Below are positions 1-8,401 of a stretch of DNA of 64,000 nt, piece by piece. The notes below the pieces were generated by a model. The model saw nothing but the letters and a program-made list of their open reading frames with translations, did not search any database and was not told where the DNA came from. The position numbers and the translations under genes were made by a program. The stretch lies in contig NZ_PGFB01000005.1 in the NCBI RefSeq assembly GCF_002797855.1, forward strand, positions 310,001 to 374,000, in the 5' to 3' direction. This DNA is from Compostimonas suwonensis. GTDB lineage: Bacteria; Actinomycetota; Actinomycetes; Actinomycetales; Microbacteriaceae. Numbering within the stretch: the first letter of the stretch is position 1; each line of letters begins with the position of its first letter.

Positions 1-687
1 GGCTGCCTCACCGCCCTGGACCGTGAAGTCGGCGGCGACGCGGTTGGTGACCTCGAGGCCGCAGTCCTCGAGGGCGTCCTTGAAGCCGGCGCTGCGGTCG
101 ACCGTCAGCGGAAGGCTGTCGATTCCGGCGATCTCGGCGACGACGGCGTCGGGGTTGTCGCCCAGCTGCTCGCAGATGTAGGTACCGGCGCTGACGCCCA
201 TGCCGTAGTTGTCACCGAGGATCGTCGTGCGTGCGGCGAAGGTGCTCGAGAACTCGCGGTCGACGTTGATGACCGGGATGCCGGCGTCCATGGCCTTGAT
301 CGCGACGTCGGTGAGTGCGGCACCGTCGGTCGGGAGCAGGACGATGGCGTCGACGCCGTCGTTGATGAACGTCTCGACCTGGCTGATCTGCAGGTTCGCG
401 TCGTTCGTGCCCTCGGCGACGACGAGGTTGATGTCCGGGTACTTCTCCGCTTCGGCGAGGGCGGCGGAGTTGATGGCGCCGAGCCAGCCGTGGTCGGCCG
501 CAGGGCCCGAGAAGCCGATCGTGATCTCTTCGCCGGCCGCAGCGTTGTCCTCTGCGGAGTTGCCGGACGGAGCAGCACTGCTCGTGTCGGACGGGCTGGC
601 CGTACAAGCCGTCAGCAGACCGGCGACGGCAAGCGAAGCGCCTCCGGCGACGAGCAGGCGGCGGCGCAGCGTGCGTGAAGCAAGCAT
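1..687 (-). CDS. Sugar ABC transporter substrate-binding lipoprotein (C-terminus beyond window)
   Basis: Extracytoplasmic binding protein of a ribose/xylose-type (CUT2) sugar importer. The ATG at 687 follows an AGGAGG ribosome site. The start gives a basic n-region, a hydrophobic stretch and lipobox LLTAC (lipidated Cys28), so the mature protein is tethered outside the membrane. After a Ser/Ala-rich linker comes the periplasmic-binding-protein 1 fold: ITIGFSG, a 'DGVDAIVLLPTD' strand and 'AGIPVINVDRE', typical of YtfQ/RbsB-like proteins. About 229 codons are visible and the frame is open to the window edge. It is divergent from the ATPase at 1109, its likely partner. The sugar cannot be read from sequence; the adjacent xylAB suggests a pentose. 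Confident on class, unsure of ligand. Confidence 0.9.
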   Translation of the reverse strand, partial: MLASRTLRRRLLVAGGASLAVAGLLTACTASPSDTSSAAPSGNSAEDNAAAGEEITIGFSGPAADHGWLGAINSAALAEAEKYPDINLVVAEGTNDANLQISQVETFINDGVDAIVLLPTDGAALTDVAIKAMDAGIPVINVDREFSSTFAARTTILGDNYGMGVSAGTYICEQLGDNPDAVVAEIAGIDSLPLTVDRSAGFKDALEDCGLEVTNRVAADFTVQGGEAA

Positions 688-1108
688 GTAATTCCTCCTA
701 GTAAGTGATTGCAGTTTCGCTCGCCAATGGGAGGTGCATCGGCGAGAGGACCGGAGCATGCACTCCGAGGTCTCGACTGAGTCCGCATTGACGTTTCATG
801 CAACATAACAGAGATTATTCCGATTGTCGCTCTTTCTTTTTTCTCAAAGGTCACGATTTGGCCCTGTAGCGATGCGCCAACAACAAATCCCAAAGTGAAC
901 GGAAGGCGATCAATTCATGGGACGATTTGGGTCGGAACCGCGTGATCTCAGGGCAGAATAATCCCCGGCATCCCGGGCGAGAAGAGAATCGAAAGACCCG
1001 AGTCGACCACCGCCTCCCTCGAGCGGGGTGCACGCAGGCGCACGGTCGCTGCGGGAGAAATCAGATCGATTGAGTGCGGGCCTGCAACAATTCTGTTATG
1101 TTGCCACC
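688..1108. promoter_or_regulatory. Divergent promoter region between two sugar-transport genes
   Basis: This 421-base gap holds no gene. The 11-mer TGTTATGTTGC occurs once on each strand: on the minus strand at 810-800, pointing at the binding-protein gene, and on the plus strand at 1094-1104, six bases before the ATPase ATG. Each copy contains a plausible -10 (TATGTT). The minus-strand transcript would have a leader of roughly 110 nt with a strong ribosome site; the plus-strand one would be leaderless. The shared word could be promoter core, operator, or both. Confidence 0.5.
1084..1104 (+). promoter_or_regulatory. Candidate operator overlapping a leaderless -10
   Basis: GCAACA, nine bases, TGTTGC: an interrupted palindrome whose right half overlaps the -10 TATGTT (1097-1102). 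The ATG follows six bases after the -10, so transcript and coding sequence probably begin together. A repressor bound here would block the promoter. The symmetry is short, so this is suggestive only. Confidence 0.4.
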
Positions 1109-2629
1109 ATGATCAATGTCGACCATCCGACCTCGCTGCTGCAAGTGCGCGGTCTCACGAAGAGCTTTGCGGGCGTCCAGGCGCTTAAGGGCGTGGATCT
1201 GGACGTCGTTCCAGGAGAGGTGCACTGCGTACTGGGCCAGAACGGCGCAGGCAAGTCGACCCTCATCAAAACGCTCTCCGGCGTCAACCAGCCCGACGAG
1301 GGCGAGATCCTCTGGCGGGGCGAGCCCGTCACCATCAGCGACCCCATCGCCGCCCTCGGCATGGGCATCGCCACGATGTACCAGGAGCTCGATGTCGTCG
1401 ACGGCCTCACCGTCGCCGAGAACATCTTCCTCGGCCACGAATACGCCCGCGCCGGCGTGACCGACCGCCGCACGACCAACCGCAGGGCCCGCGAGATCAT
1501 GACTCGCCTCGGCCACGGCGACATCCCCCCGAACCGCGAGGTCGGGCATCTGTCGGCCGCCAACAAGCAGATCGTGAGCATGGCCCGCGCGCTCTCGCAC
1601 GACACCAGGCTCATCATCATGGACGAGCCCTCGGCCGTGCTCGACGCCGAAGAGGTCAAGAACCTCTTCCGGGTCGTGCGCGAGCTCACCGCCGACGGCA
1701 TCGCGGTCATCTACATCTCGCACCGCCTCGAGGAGATCCGCCAGATCGGCGACCGAATCACGGTCATCAAAGACGGCCGGAGCATGGCGAACAACCTCCC
1801 CGTCGCCGACACCCCCACCCAGGAGCTCATCCGCCTGATGACGGGCCGCACGGTCGAGAACGTCTTCCCGCCGGCCACGCCGGTGGCCCCGGATGCCCCG
1901 GTCATGCTGTCCGTCGAAGGGCTCGGCGTCCGCGGCCTCTTCGAGAACATCGACTTCGAGGTTCGCGCGGGCGAGATCGTCGGCCTCGCCGGGCTCGTCG
2001 GCTCCGGCCGCTCAGAGATCATCGAGACGATCTACGGGGCCCGCAAGGCGACATCCGGAACCGTCACGGTCGAAGGCAAGGCCCTGCCGCCCGGCTCCGT
2101 CATCGCGGGCGTCGGCTCGGGAATGGGCCTCTCCCCCGAGGAGCGCAAGAGTCAGGGCCTCATCCTCGACCAGCCCGTCTACCGCAACGTGACGCTCGCG
2201 AGCTTCGCGCGCTGGGCCAAGTTCGGCTTCCTCAACGAACGCGCCGAGAAGGCCGTCTCGCTCACCGAGCTCGAGGCCCTCGAACTGCGGCCCGCGGATC
2301 CCATCCGCCCGGCACGCACCCTCTCGGGCGGCAACCAGCAGAAGATCCTGCTGGCCCGGTGGCTCGTGCACGGCACCCGCGTGCTGCTGCTCGACGAGCC
2401 CACCCGCGGCGTCGACGTCGGCGCGCGCGCCGAGATCTACGCGCTCATCCGCAAGCTGGCGGCGGCCGGAACCGCCGTCGTCGTGATCTCGAGCGAGATC
2501 GAAGAGGTCCTCGGGCTCTCCGACCGGGTTCTGGTCATCGCCGAGGGACGTCTACTCCACACAACCAACGCAAGCGACATCGACGAGCACGGCGTGCTCG
2601 ATCTCGTCATGAAAGGAAGTGCCGCGTGA
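1109..2629 (+). CDS. Sugar ABC transporter ATP-binding protein (two ABC domains)
   Basis: Energy-coupling subunit of a CUT2-type sugar importer, 506 residues with two fused nucleotide-binding domains as in RbsA/XylG. Domain 1 has Walker A GQNGAGKST (residues 43-51) and Walker B LIIMDEPSAVLD, but a signature reading LSAANKQ rather than LSGGQ. Domain 2 has the degenerate Walker A (GLVGSGRSE) usual for this family, a clean LSGGNQQ signature and LLLDEPTRGVD. I chose the ATG at 1109 over an in-frame upstream start at 1028 because the conserved N-terminus begins there and a -10 (TATGTT) ends six bases before it, which argues for a leaderless mRNA. The stop overlaps the permease GTG in GTGA, so the two are translationally coupled. 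Confidence 0.92.
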   Translation: MINVDHPTSLLQVRGLTKSFAGVQALKGVDLDVVPGEVHCVLGQNGAGKSTLIKTLSGVNQPDEGEILWRGEPVTISDPIAALGMGIATMYQELDVVDGLTVAENIFLGHEYARAGVTDRRTTNRRAREIMTRLGHGDIPPNREVGHLSAANKQIVSMARALSHDTRLIIMDEPSAVLDAEEVKNLFRVVRELTADGIAVIYISHRLEEIRQIGDRITVIKDGRSMANNLPVADTPTQELIRLMTGRTVENVFPPATPVAPDAPVMLSVEGLGVRGLFENIDFEVRAGEIVGLAGLVGSGRSEIIETIYGARKATSGTVTVEGKALPPGSVIAGVGSGMGLSPEERKSQGLILDQPVYRNVTLASFARWAKFGFLNERAEKAVSLTELEALELRPADPIRPARTLSGGNQQKILLARWLVHGTRVLLLDEPTRGVDVGARAEIYALIRKLAAAGTAVVVISSEIEEVLGLSDRVLVIAEGRLLHTTNASDIDEHGVLDLVMKGSAA

Positions 2630-3678
2630 GCGAGCAGAACACGACCGCTGACGCGGTCACCGCCATTTCGGCCGGCGGCGGCCATCAGCAGCCGGCAGAC
2701 AAGAGGAACGTGCTCAACCGGGTGCTCGGAGGCTCGGCCGCTCAGAGCATCGGCCTCATCATCGCCCTCGTCGTGCTCTTCATCGTCGGCACCATCACGG
2801 CGGGCGACCGCTTCGCCAACTTCGACAACATCCTCACGATCATCCGCTTCGCGTCGATCACCGGTGTCATCTCGATCGGCATGACCTTCGTCATCACCGC
2901 CGGCGGCATCGACCTCTCGGTCGGATCGGTCATGGGCCTCGCGACCGTCGCCGCGACGCTCTCGTGGATCCAGACCTTCTCGACGGCGAGCAGCTGGATC
3001 GTGATGGTGCTCGTCGCCCTCGCGGTCGGCGCCGGGGCGGGCTTGATCAACGGCATCGTGATCGCCTACGGCAACGTGGTCGCCTTCATAGCGACGCTCG
3101 CGATGCTCGTGGCGGCACGAGGGCTCGCGGAGGTGCTCGCCAACCGCACGACGCAGATCGTCAACGAGCAGGGCTTCCTCAACTTCTTCCGCAGCTCCCC
3201 TCTCGGCGTGCCGATCCTCATCTGGATCTTCGTGCTCGTGATCATCGCCGGCTGGTTCCTGCTCAACCGCACGACCTTCGGCCGCCGCACGGTCGCGATC
3301 GGCGGCAACATCGAGGCCGCCCGGCTGGCGGGCATCAAGGTCAAGCGCCACACGATGTACCTCTACGTGCTCGCGGGACTGACCGCCGGCATCGCGGGTG
3401 TGATGATGCTCGGACGCACGACGGCGGGGACCTCGACGCACGGCACGCTCTACGAGCTCGACGCCATCGCCGCGGTCGTCGTCGGTGGAACCCTGCTCGT
3501 GGGCGGACGCGGAACGATCATGGGAACCGTGCTCGGTGTCCTGATCTTCTCGACCCTCACGAACATCTTCACCCAGAACAACCTCTCGACCTCGGTGCAG
3601 GCCATCGCGAAGGGCGTCATCATCGTCGTCGCCGTGCTGCTGCAGCAGCGCTTCGCCAACCGCACACCACGGAAATGA
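2626..3678 (+). CDS. Sugar ABC transporter permease
   Basis: Membrane subunit of the importer encoded with the ATPase upstream, 350 residues with about eight to ten hydrophobic helices. It carries the CUT2 permease signature: 'ITAGGIDLSVGSVMGL' near the middle and 'AIGGNIEAARLAGIKV' later, which contacts the ATPase. The GTG start overlaps the preceding TGA by four bases and has an AAGGAAG ribosome site inside the upstream gene. A hydrophilic N-terminal tail of about 35 residues precedes the first helix. Function follows from family and context; the sugar is unknown but likely a pentose given xylA 160 bases downstream. Confidence 0.92.
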   Translation: MSEQNTTADAVTAISAGGGHQQPADKRNVLNRVLGGSAAQSIGLIIALVVLFIVGTITAGDRFANFDNILTIIRFASITGVISIGMTFVITAGGIDLSVGSVMGLATVAATLSWIQTFSTASSWIVMVLVALAVGAGAGLINGIVIAYGNVVAFIATLAMLVAARGLAEVLANRTTQIVNEQGFLNFFRSSPLGVPILIWIFVLVIIAGWFLLNRTTFGRRTVAIGGNIEAARLAGIKVKRHTMYLYVLAGLTAGIAGVMMLGRTTAGTSTHGTLYELDAIAAVVVGGTLLVGGRGTIMGTVLGVLIFSTLTNIFTQNNLSTSVQAIAKGVIIVVAVLLQQRFANRTPRK

Positions 3679-3839
3679 TCGCGAATTCATAGCGGACGCG
3701 AATAATGCGCAAGACTGCAACAAATTTATGGTCAAGCGCTGACAAGCAGTCTCAAAGGCAGTAGGTTCGTTTTGAGCCATATGTCTATGACTGAAACTAT
3801 TATCGCCGCGTGAGCGGCACGAAACAGAAAGCTCTTCTC

Positions 3840-5030
3840 ATGACACTCACCCCGTCGCGTGACGACAAGTTCTCATTCGGCCTCTGGACCCTCGGATGGG
3901 CCGCACAGGACCAGTTCGGCGGCCCGACCCGCCCGCACCTCGACACCGTCGAGGCGGTCGAGAAGCTCGCCGAGTACGGCGCGTACGGACTGACGTTCCA
4001 CGACGACGACCTGTTCCCGTTCGGCTCGGCCGACAACGTCCGTCAGGGTGAGATCGACCGCCTCAAGCAGGCGCTCTCCGACACCGGGCTCATCATCCCC
4101 ATGGTGACGACGAACCTCTTCTCGCACCCGGTCTTCAAAGACGGCGGCTTCACCTCCAACGACCGCGGCGTGCGTCGTTTCGCGCTCCGCAAGGTGCTGC
4201 GCAACATCGACCTGGCCGCCGAGCTGGGTGCGAAGACCTTCGTCATGTGGGGCGGTCGCGAGGGCAGCGAGTACGACGCGGCCAAAGACATCCGCGGCGC
4301 CCTCGAGCGCTACCGCGAGGCCGTCAACCTGCTCGGCGACTACGTGACCGACAAGGGCTACGACCTGAAGTTCGCGATCGAGCCGAAGCCCAACGAGCCC
4401 CGCGGCGACATCCTGCTGCCGACCGTCGGCCACGCTCTCGCGTTCATCGCGACCCTCGAGCGCCCCGAGCTCGTGGGCCTCAACCCCGAGACCGGCCACG
4501 AGCAGATGGCGGGACTGAACTTCACGCACGGCATCGCGCAGGCGCTGTACTCGGACAAGCTCTTCCACATCGACCTCAACGGCCAGCGCGGCGTGAAGTT
4601 CGACCAGGACCTCGTCTTCGGCCACGGCGACGTGCAGAACGCGTTCTCGCTCGTCGACCTGCTCGAGAACGGCGGCCCGAACGGCGGCCCCTCGTACACC
4701 GGCCCGCGTCACTTCGACTACAAGCCCTCGCGCACCGAGGACATCAACGGCGTCTGGGACTCCGTGCAGGCCAACATGCGCATGTACCTGCTGCTCAAGG
4801 AGCGCGCCGCAGCGTTCCGCGCCGACCCCGAGGTGCAGGAGGCCCTGCTCGCCGCACGCGTCGACGAGGTCAACGCGCCGACCCTCAACGAGGGCGAGTC
4901 CTACGACGCGCTGCTCGCCGACCGCGCCTCCTACGAGGACTTCGACGCCGACGCCTACTTCGGCGGCAAGGGCTTCGGCTTCGTACGCCTGCAGCAGCTC
5001 GCCATGGAGCACCTCCTCGGCGCCCGCTAG
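3840..5030 (+). CDS. xylA: Xylose isomerase
   Basis: Interconverts D-xylose and D-xylulose in the cytoplasm, the first step of the bacterial xylose pathway. The 396-residue length and sequence fit the class I (actinobacterial) enzymes. Visible catalytic features are the ring-opening His in FHDDDLFP (His54), the metal-binding and catalytic block [12 protein letters not shown] (Glu181, Lys183, Glu186), NPETGHEQ (Glu217, His220) and the C-terminal metal loop around HIDLNGQRG. The ATG at 3840 matches the conserved family N-terminus ([13 protein letters not shown]); an in-frame GTG at 3810 would add ten non-conserved residues. The 160 bases upstream hold AT-rich promoter-like sequence, so it probably has its own promoter. 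Confidence 0.97.
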   Translation: MTLTPSRDDKFSFGLWTLGWAAQDQFGGPTRPHLDTVEAVEKLAEYGAYGLTFHDDDLFPFGSADNVRQGEIDRLKQALSDTGLIIPMVTTNLFSHPVFKDGGFTSNDRGVRRFALRKVLRNIDLAAELGAKTFVMWGGREGSEYDAAKDIRGALERYREAVNLLGDYVTDKGYDLKFAIEPKPNEPRGDILLPTVGHALAFIATLERPELVGLNPETGHEQMAGLNFTHGIAQALYSDKLFHIDLNGQRGVKFDQDLVFGHGDVQNAFSLVDLLENGGPNGGPSYTGPRHFDYKPSRTEDINGVWDSVQANMRMYLLLKERAAAFRADPEVQEALLAARVDEVNAPTLNEGESYDALLADRASYEDFDADAYFGGKGFGFVRLQQLAMEHLLGAR

Positions 5031-5081
5031 GCCGTACCCGCTCCATCCCGCTTGACCCCTTAACCCGCTTCACCCCTTCTG

Positions 5082-5159
5082 AAAACGACGGAGATTTCGT
5101 CTCGAATGGGCCGTTCACGCCAGCTGAACGGCCCATTCGGGGCGGATCTCCGTCGTTTT
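5082..5159. repeat. Hairpin repeat family A, copy 1
   Basis: A 78-base imperfect palindrome between xylA and xylB. The outer arms are AAAACGACGGAGAT (5082-5095) and its complement (5146-5159). The inner arms are a perfect 15-bp stem (5103-5117 with 5125-5139) around a 7-base loop. A second element with the same ends lies at 6673-6765, on the other side of xylB. The A-run and T-run at the outer ends mean it could also act as a bidirectional terminator. Confidence 0.85.
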
Positions 5160-5189
5160 GGGTAGGCACCGAGAACTGAAAGGCCGCAC

Positions 5190-6590
5190 ATGACACTCGT
5201 CGCGGGAGTCGACTCGTCGACGCAGAGCTGCAAGATCGTGATCAAGGATGCCGCGACCGGCGCGCTCGTGCGCCAGGGCCGCGCAAGCCACCCCGACGGC
5301 ACAGAGGTCGACCCGCAGTTCTGGTGGGACGCCCTGCTGTCGGCGATCGACGACGCCGGCGGTCTCGCGGATGTCGCGGCGATCTCGATCGGCGGACAGC
5401 AGCACGGCATGGTCGCCCTCGACGTCGACGGGCGCGTCATCCGCCCGGCCCTGCTCTGGAACGACACCCGGTCTGCACAGGCCGCCCTCGACCTCATCGA
5501 GGAGCTCGGCGCCGAGGAGCTCGCCATCCGCACCGGCTCCGTGCCCGTGGCATCCTTCACCTCGACGAAGCTGCGCTGGCTGCGCGACGCGGAACCGGAG
5601 AACGCGGCCCGGGTCGCCGCCGTCGCCCTGCCCCACGACTGGCTCACCTGGCGGCTGCGCGGCTACGGCCCCGCCGACGAGAGCAGCCTCGGCCCCGTGC
5701 TCGAGGAGCTCACGACCGACCGCTCCGACGCGAGCGGAACCGGCTACTGGAGCCCCGCGAGCGGCGAGTACGACACGGCGATCCTCGTGCGTGCGCTCGG
5801 CCACTCCGCGATCCTGCCCCGCGTGCTCGGCCCGGCCGAGTCCGCCGGGACGACCCCCGGCGGTCTCGTCGTGGGCGTGGGCGCCGGCGACAACGCCGGC
5901 GCGGCCCTCGGCCTGGGTGCCATGCCCGGCGACGTCGTCGTGTCGATCGGCACGAGCGGCACCGTCTTCGCCGTCACCCCCGAGCCCGTCGCCGACGTCA
6001 CGGGAACCGTCGCGGGCTTCGCCGACGCGAGCGGCGTCTCGCTGCCGCTCGTCGCGACCCTCAACGCGGCCCGTGTGCTGCGCTCCACGGCCGAGCTGCT
6101 CGGCGTCGACAACGACGAGTTCTCCCGCCTCGCCCTCGAGGCGGCTCCGGGCGCCGACGGCCTCGTGCTCGTTCCCTATTTCGAGGGAGAGCGCACCCCC
6201 AACCTGCCGAACGCGACCGCGAGCCTGCACGGGATGACGATCGCCTCGACGAGCCGCGAGAACCTGGCCCGGGCGGCGATCGAGGGGATGCTCTGCGGTC
6301 TCGCAGCGGGCCTCGACGCCGTGCGCGCGGTCGGCGTGCGCGAGACGCGGCTCCTGCTCGTCGGCGGCGCCGCGCAGAACCCCGCCATTCAGGCGATCGC
6401 CGCGCAGGTGTTCGACGCGCCCGTCGTCGTTCCGCGCCCCGGCGAGTACGTCGCCGACGGGGCCGCCGTGCAGGCTGCATGGGCGCTCACCGGTTCGCGC
6501 CCGAGCTGGCCGATCGACATCGTCGCCGAGCCCGCCCCCGACCTCCGTCCGGTCATCCGCGCGCAGTACGCCCGCTACACGACCTCCTAG
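5190..6590 (+). CDS. xylB: Xylulokinase
   Basis: Phosphorylates D-xylulose with ATP to xylulose 5-phosphate, completing entry of xylose into the pentose phosphate pathway. The 466-residue FGGY-family kinase starts [15 protein letters not shown] (phosphate-binding loop of the actin-like fold). It has '[14 protein letters not shown]' and 'LLWNDTRS' for sugar binding, '[11 protein letters not shown]' with the expected catalytic Asp, and a C-terminal '[10 protein letters not shown]' adenosine motif. The ATG has a GAAAGG ribosome site. It lies 159 bases after xylA, separated by a long hairpin repeat, and a second copy of that repeat family follows the stop codon. Confidence 0.96.
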   Translation: MTLVAGVDSSTQSCKIVIKDAATGALVRQGRASHPDGTEVDPQFWWDALLSAIDDAGGLADVAAISIGGQQHGMVALDVDGRVIRPALLWNDTRSAQAALDLIEELGAEELAIRTGSVPVASFTSTKLRWLRDAEPENAARVAAVALPHDWLTWRLRGYGPADESSLGPVLEELTTDRSDASGTGYWSPASGEYDTAILVRALGHSAILPRVLGPAESAGTTPGGLVVGVGAGDNAGAALGLGAMPGDVVVSIGTSGTVFAVTPEPVADVTGTVAGFADASGVSLPLVATLNAARVLRSTAELLGVDNDEFSRLALEAAPGADGLVLVPYFEGERTPNLPNATASLHGMTIASTSRENLARAAIEGMLCGLAAGLDAVRAVGVRETRLLLVGGAAQNPAIQAIAAQVFDAPVVVPRPGEYVADGAAVQAAWALTGSRPSWPIDIVAEPAPDLRPVIRAQYARYTTS

Positions 6591-6672
6591 CCTCCTCCCT
6601 CTGCGCTCACCCTTCCCTCTTCTGTCTGTCTGTTTCTGTCTGCGCTCAACTCTTCTGTCTGTTTCTGTGCTC

Positions 6673-6765
6673 AAAACGACGGAGATTTGCCCTCTGGAGG
6701 CCCTTTCCGGCCCGAAACACCCCATTTTCGGGCATAGTTCCGTCGTTTTGAGTTCCGTCGTTTTG
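6673..6765. repeat. Hairpin repeat family A, copy 2
   Basis: It begins with the same 16 bases as copy 1 (AAAACGACGGAGATTT) and ends with TCCGTCGTTTT. The right end is duplicated as a 15-bp tandem, AGTTCCGTCGTTTTG at 6736-6750 and 6751-6765. The interior is unrelated to copy 1 but contains its own small stem (CCCGAAA 6711-6717 with TTTCGGG 6726-6732). Conserved ends with variable, self-complementary middles suggest a REP- or MITE-like element. Confidence 0.8.
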
Positions 6766-6772
6766 AGCAGGC

Positions 6773-6802
6773 GGGACGGGGAGGGACGGGGAGGGACGGG
6801 GA
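6773..6802 (+). repeat. Short tandem repeat GGGACGGGGA x3
   Basis: Three exact copies of a 10-base unit followed by a degenerate GGGGAGGGAG. The regular G-runs could form a quadruplex on the plus strand, and slippage is likely. No function can be assigned. Confidence 0.8.
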
Positions 6803-7019
6803 GGGGAGGGAGCCGGGTGCGCACCCCAGATCAGGGGTAGACACCGCTGTCGGGAATGCGTTCATACCTCGTCTGTGGGTACTGTTTCGAGCATTCACAG
6901 ATCTTCAGAACGCTACGGCGCGCCGTCATGCCGCGGCACCGGCGACGGCATCGTGACGACTGTGATGGCACGCCGCCGGGCGCGACGCCCGGCTCCCGGT
7001 CTCGGCCGGCCCCGCACGT

Positions 7020-7071
7020 CCCCTTCGGCGGGCTCAGGAAGTTCCCCCGCGCCCTGAGCCTGTCGGAGGGG
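7020..7071. repeat. REP-like palindrome (CTTCGGCGGGCTCAGG type)
   Basis: The left arm 7020-7038 (CCCCTTCGGCGGGCTCAGG) pairs imperfectly with 7052-7071 (CCCTGAGCCTGTCGGAGGGG). This resembles the CTTCGACARGCTCAGG intergenic repeat that I recall as common in actinobacterial genomes. It sits 40 bases past the end of the glycerate kinase gene and may also work as a terminator. Confidence 0.7.
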
Positions 7072-7110
7072 ACTTCTCTCTTCGGTCAGTCCGTCGATCG
7101 ATCCGCCGGA

Positions 7111-8259
7111 TCAGTCGGCGGCGAGTGCGGTCGAAGCGAGCACCGCTCCCGCCTCACGCAGCCACCGCTCGGTGTGCGCCATCGCGGCGGCCGACGACCC
7201 CGCCAGCTCGGTGAGCGACACGCTCGCCGCAAAACCGTCCACGGGAGCCTCGATGAGGCCCGCGACGAGAGCGACGGATGTCGCGACACCTGCAGCCGCC
7301 GACCCCGCATCCGTTGCGCCCGCAACCGCTGCGATCTGCGAGACGACCTTGCCCGCGGCCGACTGCTCGTCGAAGCGGCCCTCCCCCGTGATCACGAGAT
7401 CCGCGCCACGCACGGCATCCGCGAGCCCCACGACCTCGGCGACCGCCTGCGCGCCGGACGCCAGCTCGGCTCCCCAGACGAGGAGCCCGAAGGCGGTGCC
7501 GCCCGCGGCTCCGGCTCCGGGCGTCGACGGGTCGACGCCGGCCAGGAGGCCCGCGAGCCGCACGAGGTTCGCTTCGAGCCGGGCGACGGCCGCGGCATCC
7601 GCCCCCTTCTGCGGACCGAAGACCGCTGCCGCCCCGGCCGGGCCGAGGAGCGGGTTGGTCACGTCGCTCAGCACGATCGCGCCCCCGGCCGGAAGGGCCG
7701 CGAGCGCCGTGAGATCGACGGCGGCGAGCGACTCGAGCCCGCGGTTGCCCCGGGCGAGCGGGCGCCCGTTCTGGTCGAGGAGGCGCACGCCGAGAGCGCT
7801 CAGCGCCCCGGCTCCGCCATCGCTCGAGGCGCTGCCGCCCACCGCGAGCAGCAGCCGCCGCACGCCGTGGTCGAGGGCGGCGCGGATCGCCTGGCCGAAG
7901 CCCGAGGTGTGCGCGTCGAAGGGCGCGAGCTCGCCGAACAGGGTGATGCCGCTCGTGGCGGCGAGCTCGACGACACCGGTGCCGTCGGGCAGCAGCAGCC
8001 ACGCGGCATCCACGGCGTCAGCATCGGCGTCAGGCGCATTCGTCCGGCCGGGCCCGTCGACCGTCACCGGCATCCGACACGCACCGGGAACCGCGAGCTC
8101 GAATGCGTCGAGCGTGCCCTCACCGCCGTCGGCCATCGGCAGCAGCACGATCTCGTCGTGCGGGCGCACCGAGCGCCAGCCCTCGGCGATCGCCCGGGCG
8201 ACGACGACAGCCGACGCGGAGCCCTTGAACGAGTCGGGGGCGATCACGATCCTGCTCAC
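7111..8259 (-). CDS. glxK: Glycerate kinase (GK2/GlxK-GarK family)
   Basis: Phosphorylates D-glycerate to a phosphoglycerate, linking glyoxylate or sugar-acid breakdown to glycolysis. The 382-residue protein carries the family N-terminus RIVIAPDSFKGS, MADGGEGT, a central 'LLAVGGSASSDGGAG' glycine-rich loop, and DLVITGEGRFDEQSAAGK near the C-terminus with the catalytic Asp region. I start at the GTG at 8259 (VSRIVIAPDS), which has a GAGGAG ribosome site seven bases upstream; an ATG at 8286 would add nine non-conserved residues. The gene is convergent with xylB and divergent from the acetyltransferase at 8402, and stands alone. Confidence 0.93.
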   Translation of the reverse strand: MSRIVIAPDSFKGSASAVVVARAIAEGWRSVRPHDEIVLLPMADGGEGTLDAFELAVPGACRMPVTVDGPGRTNAPDADADAVDAAWLLLPDGTGVVELAATSGITLFGELAPFDAHTSGFGQAIRAALDHGVRRLLLAVGGSASSDGGAGALSALGVRLLDQNGRPLARGNRGLESLAAVDLTALAALPAGGAIVLSDVTNPLLGPAGAAAVFGPQKGADAAAVARLEANLVRLAGLLAGVDPSTPGAGAAGGTAFGLLVWGAELASGAQAVAEVVGLADAVRGADLVITGEGRFDEQSAAGKVVSQIAAVAGATDAGSAAAGVATSVALVAGLIEAPVDGFAASVSLTELAGSSAAAMAHTERWLREAGAVLASTALAAD

Positions 8260-8401
8260 GCGCTGCTCCTCGGCGCTCAGACGCATCCGGTGCGGATACG
8301 GCTACGGGTACGGGCCGGCCCGTACTCCTCGGCCTCGAGCCCACCACCCAGCGTAACGGGGCGGACGGGCGTCGCACGACCGCCCTCGCTAGGCTGAGGG
8401 G

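Larger units (their letters stand above)
6591..7110. other. Gene-free interval rich in repeats
   Basis: These 520 bases between xylB and the convergent glycerate kinase gene hold no credible gene. In order they contain a pyrimidine-rich near-direct repeat of CTGTCTGTTTCTGT (about 6623-6668), the family A hairpin (6673-6765), a G-rich tandem repeat (6773-6802), unassigned sequence, and a CTTCGGCGGGCTCAGG-type palindrome (7020-7071). Confidence 0.7.

Noticed and set aside
3712-3752. AGACTGC...GCAGTCT inverted repeat before xylA as an operator
   Set aside because: Seven-base arms separated by 27 bases are too weak on their own, and no match to other candidate operators was seen.
2437-3780. Long open frame (447 codons) opposite the sugar permease
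   Set aside because: It is the complement of a clearly conserved permease gene, rich in Arg/Asp/Glu/His as expected of antisense frames in GC-rich DNA, with no family resemblance.
3810-3839. GTG at 3810 as xylA start
   Set aside because: It adds ten residues absent from the family; the conserved N-terminus begins at the ATG at 3840.
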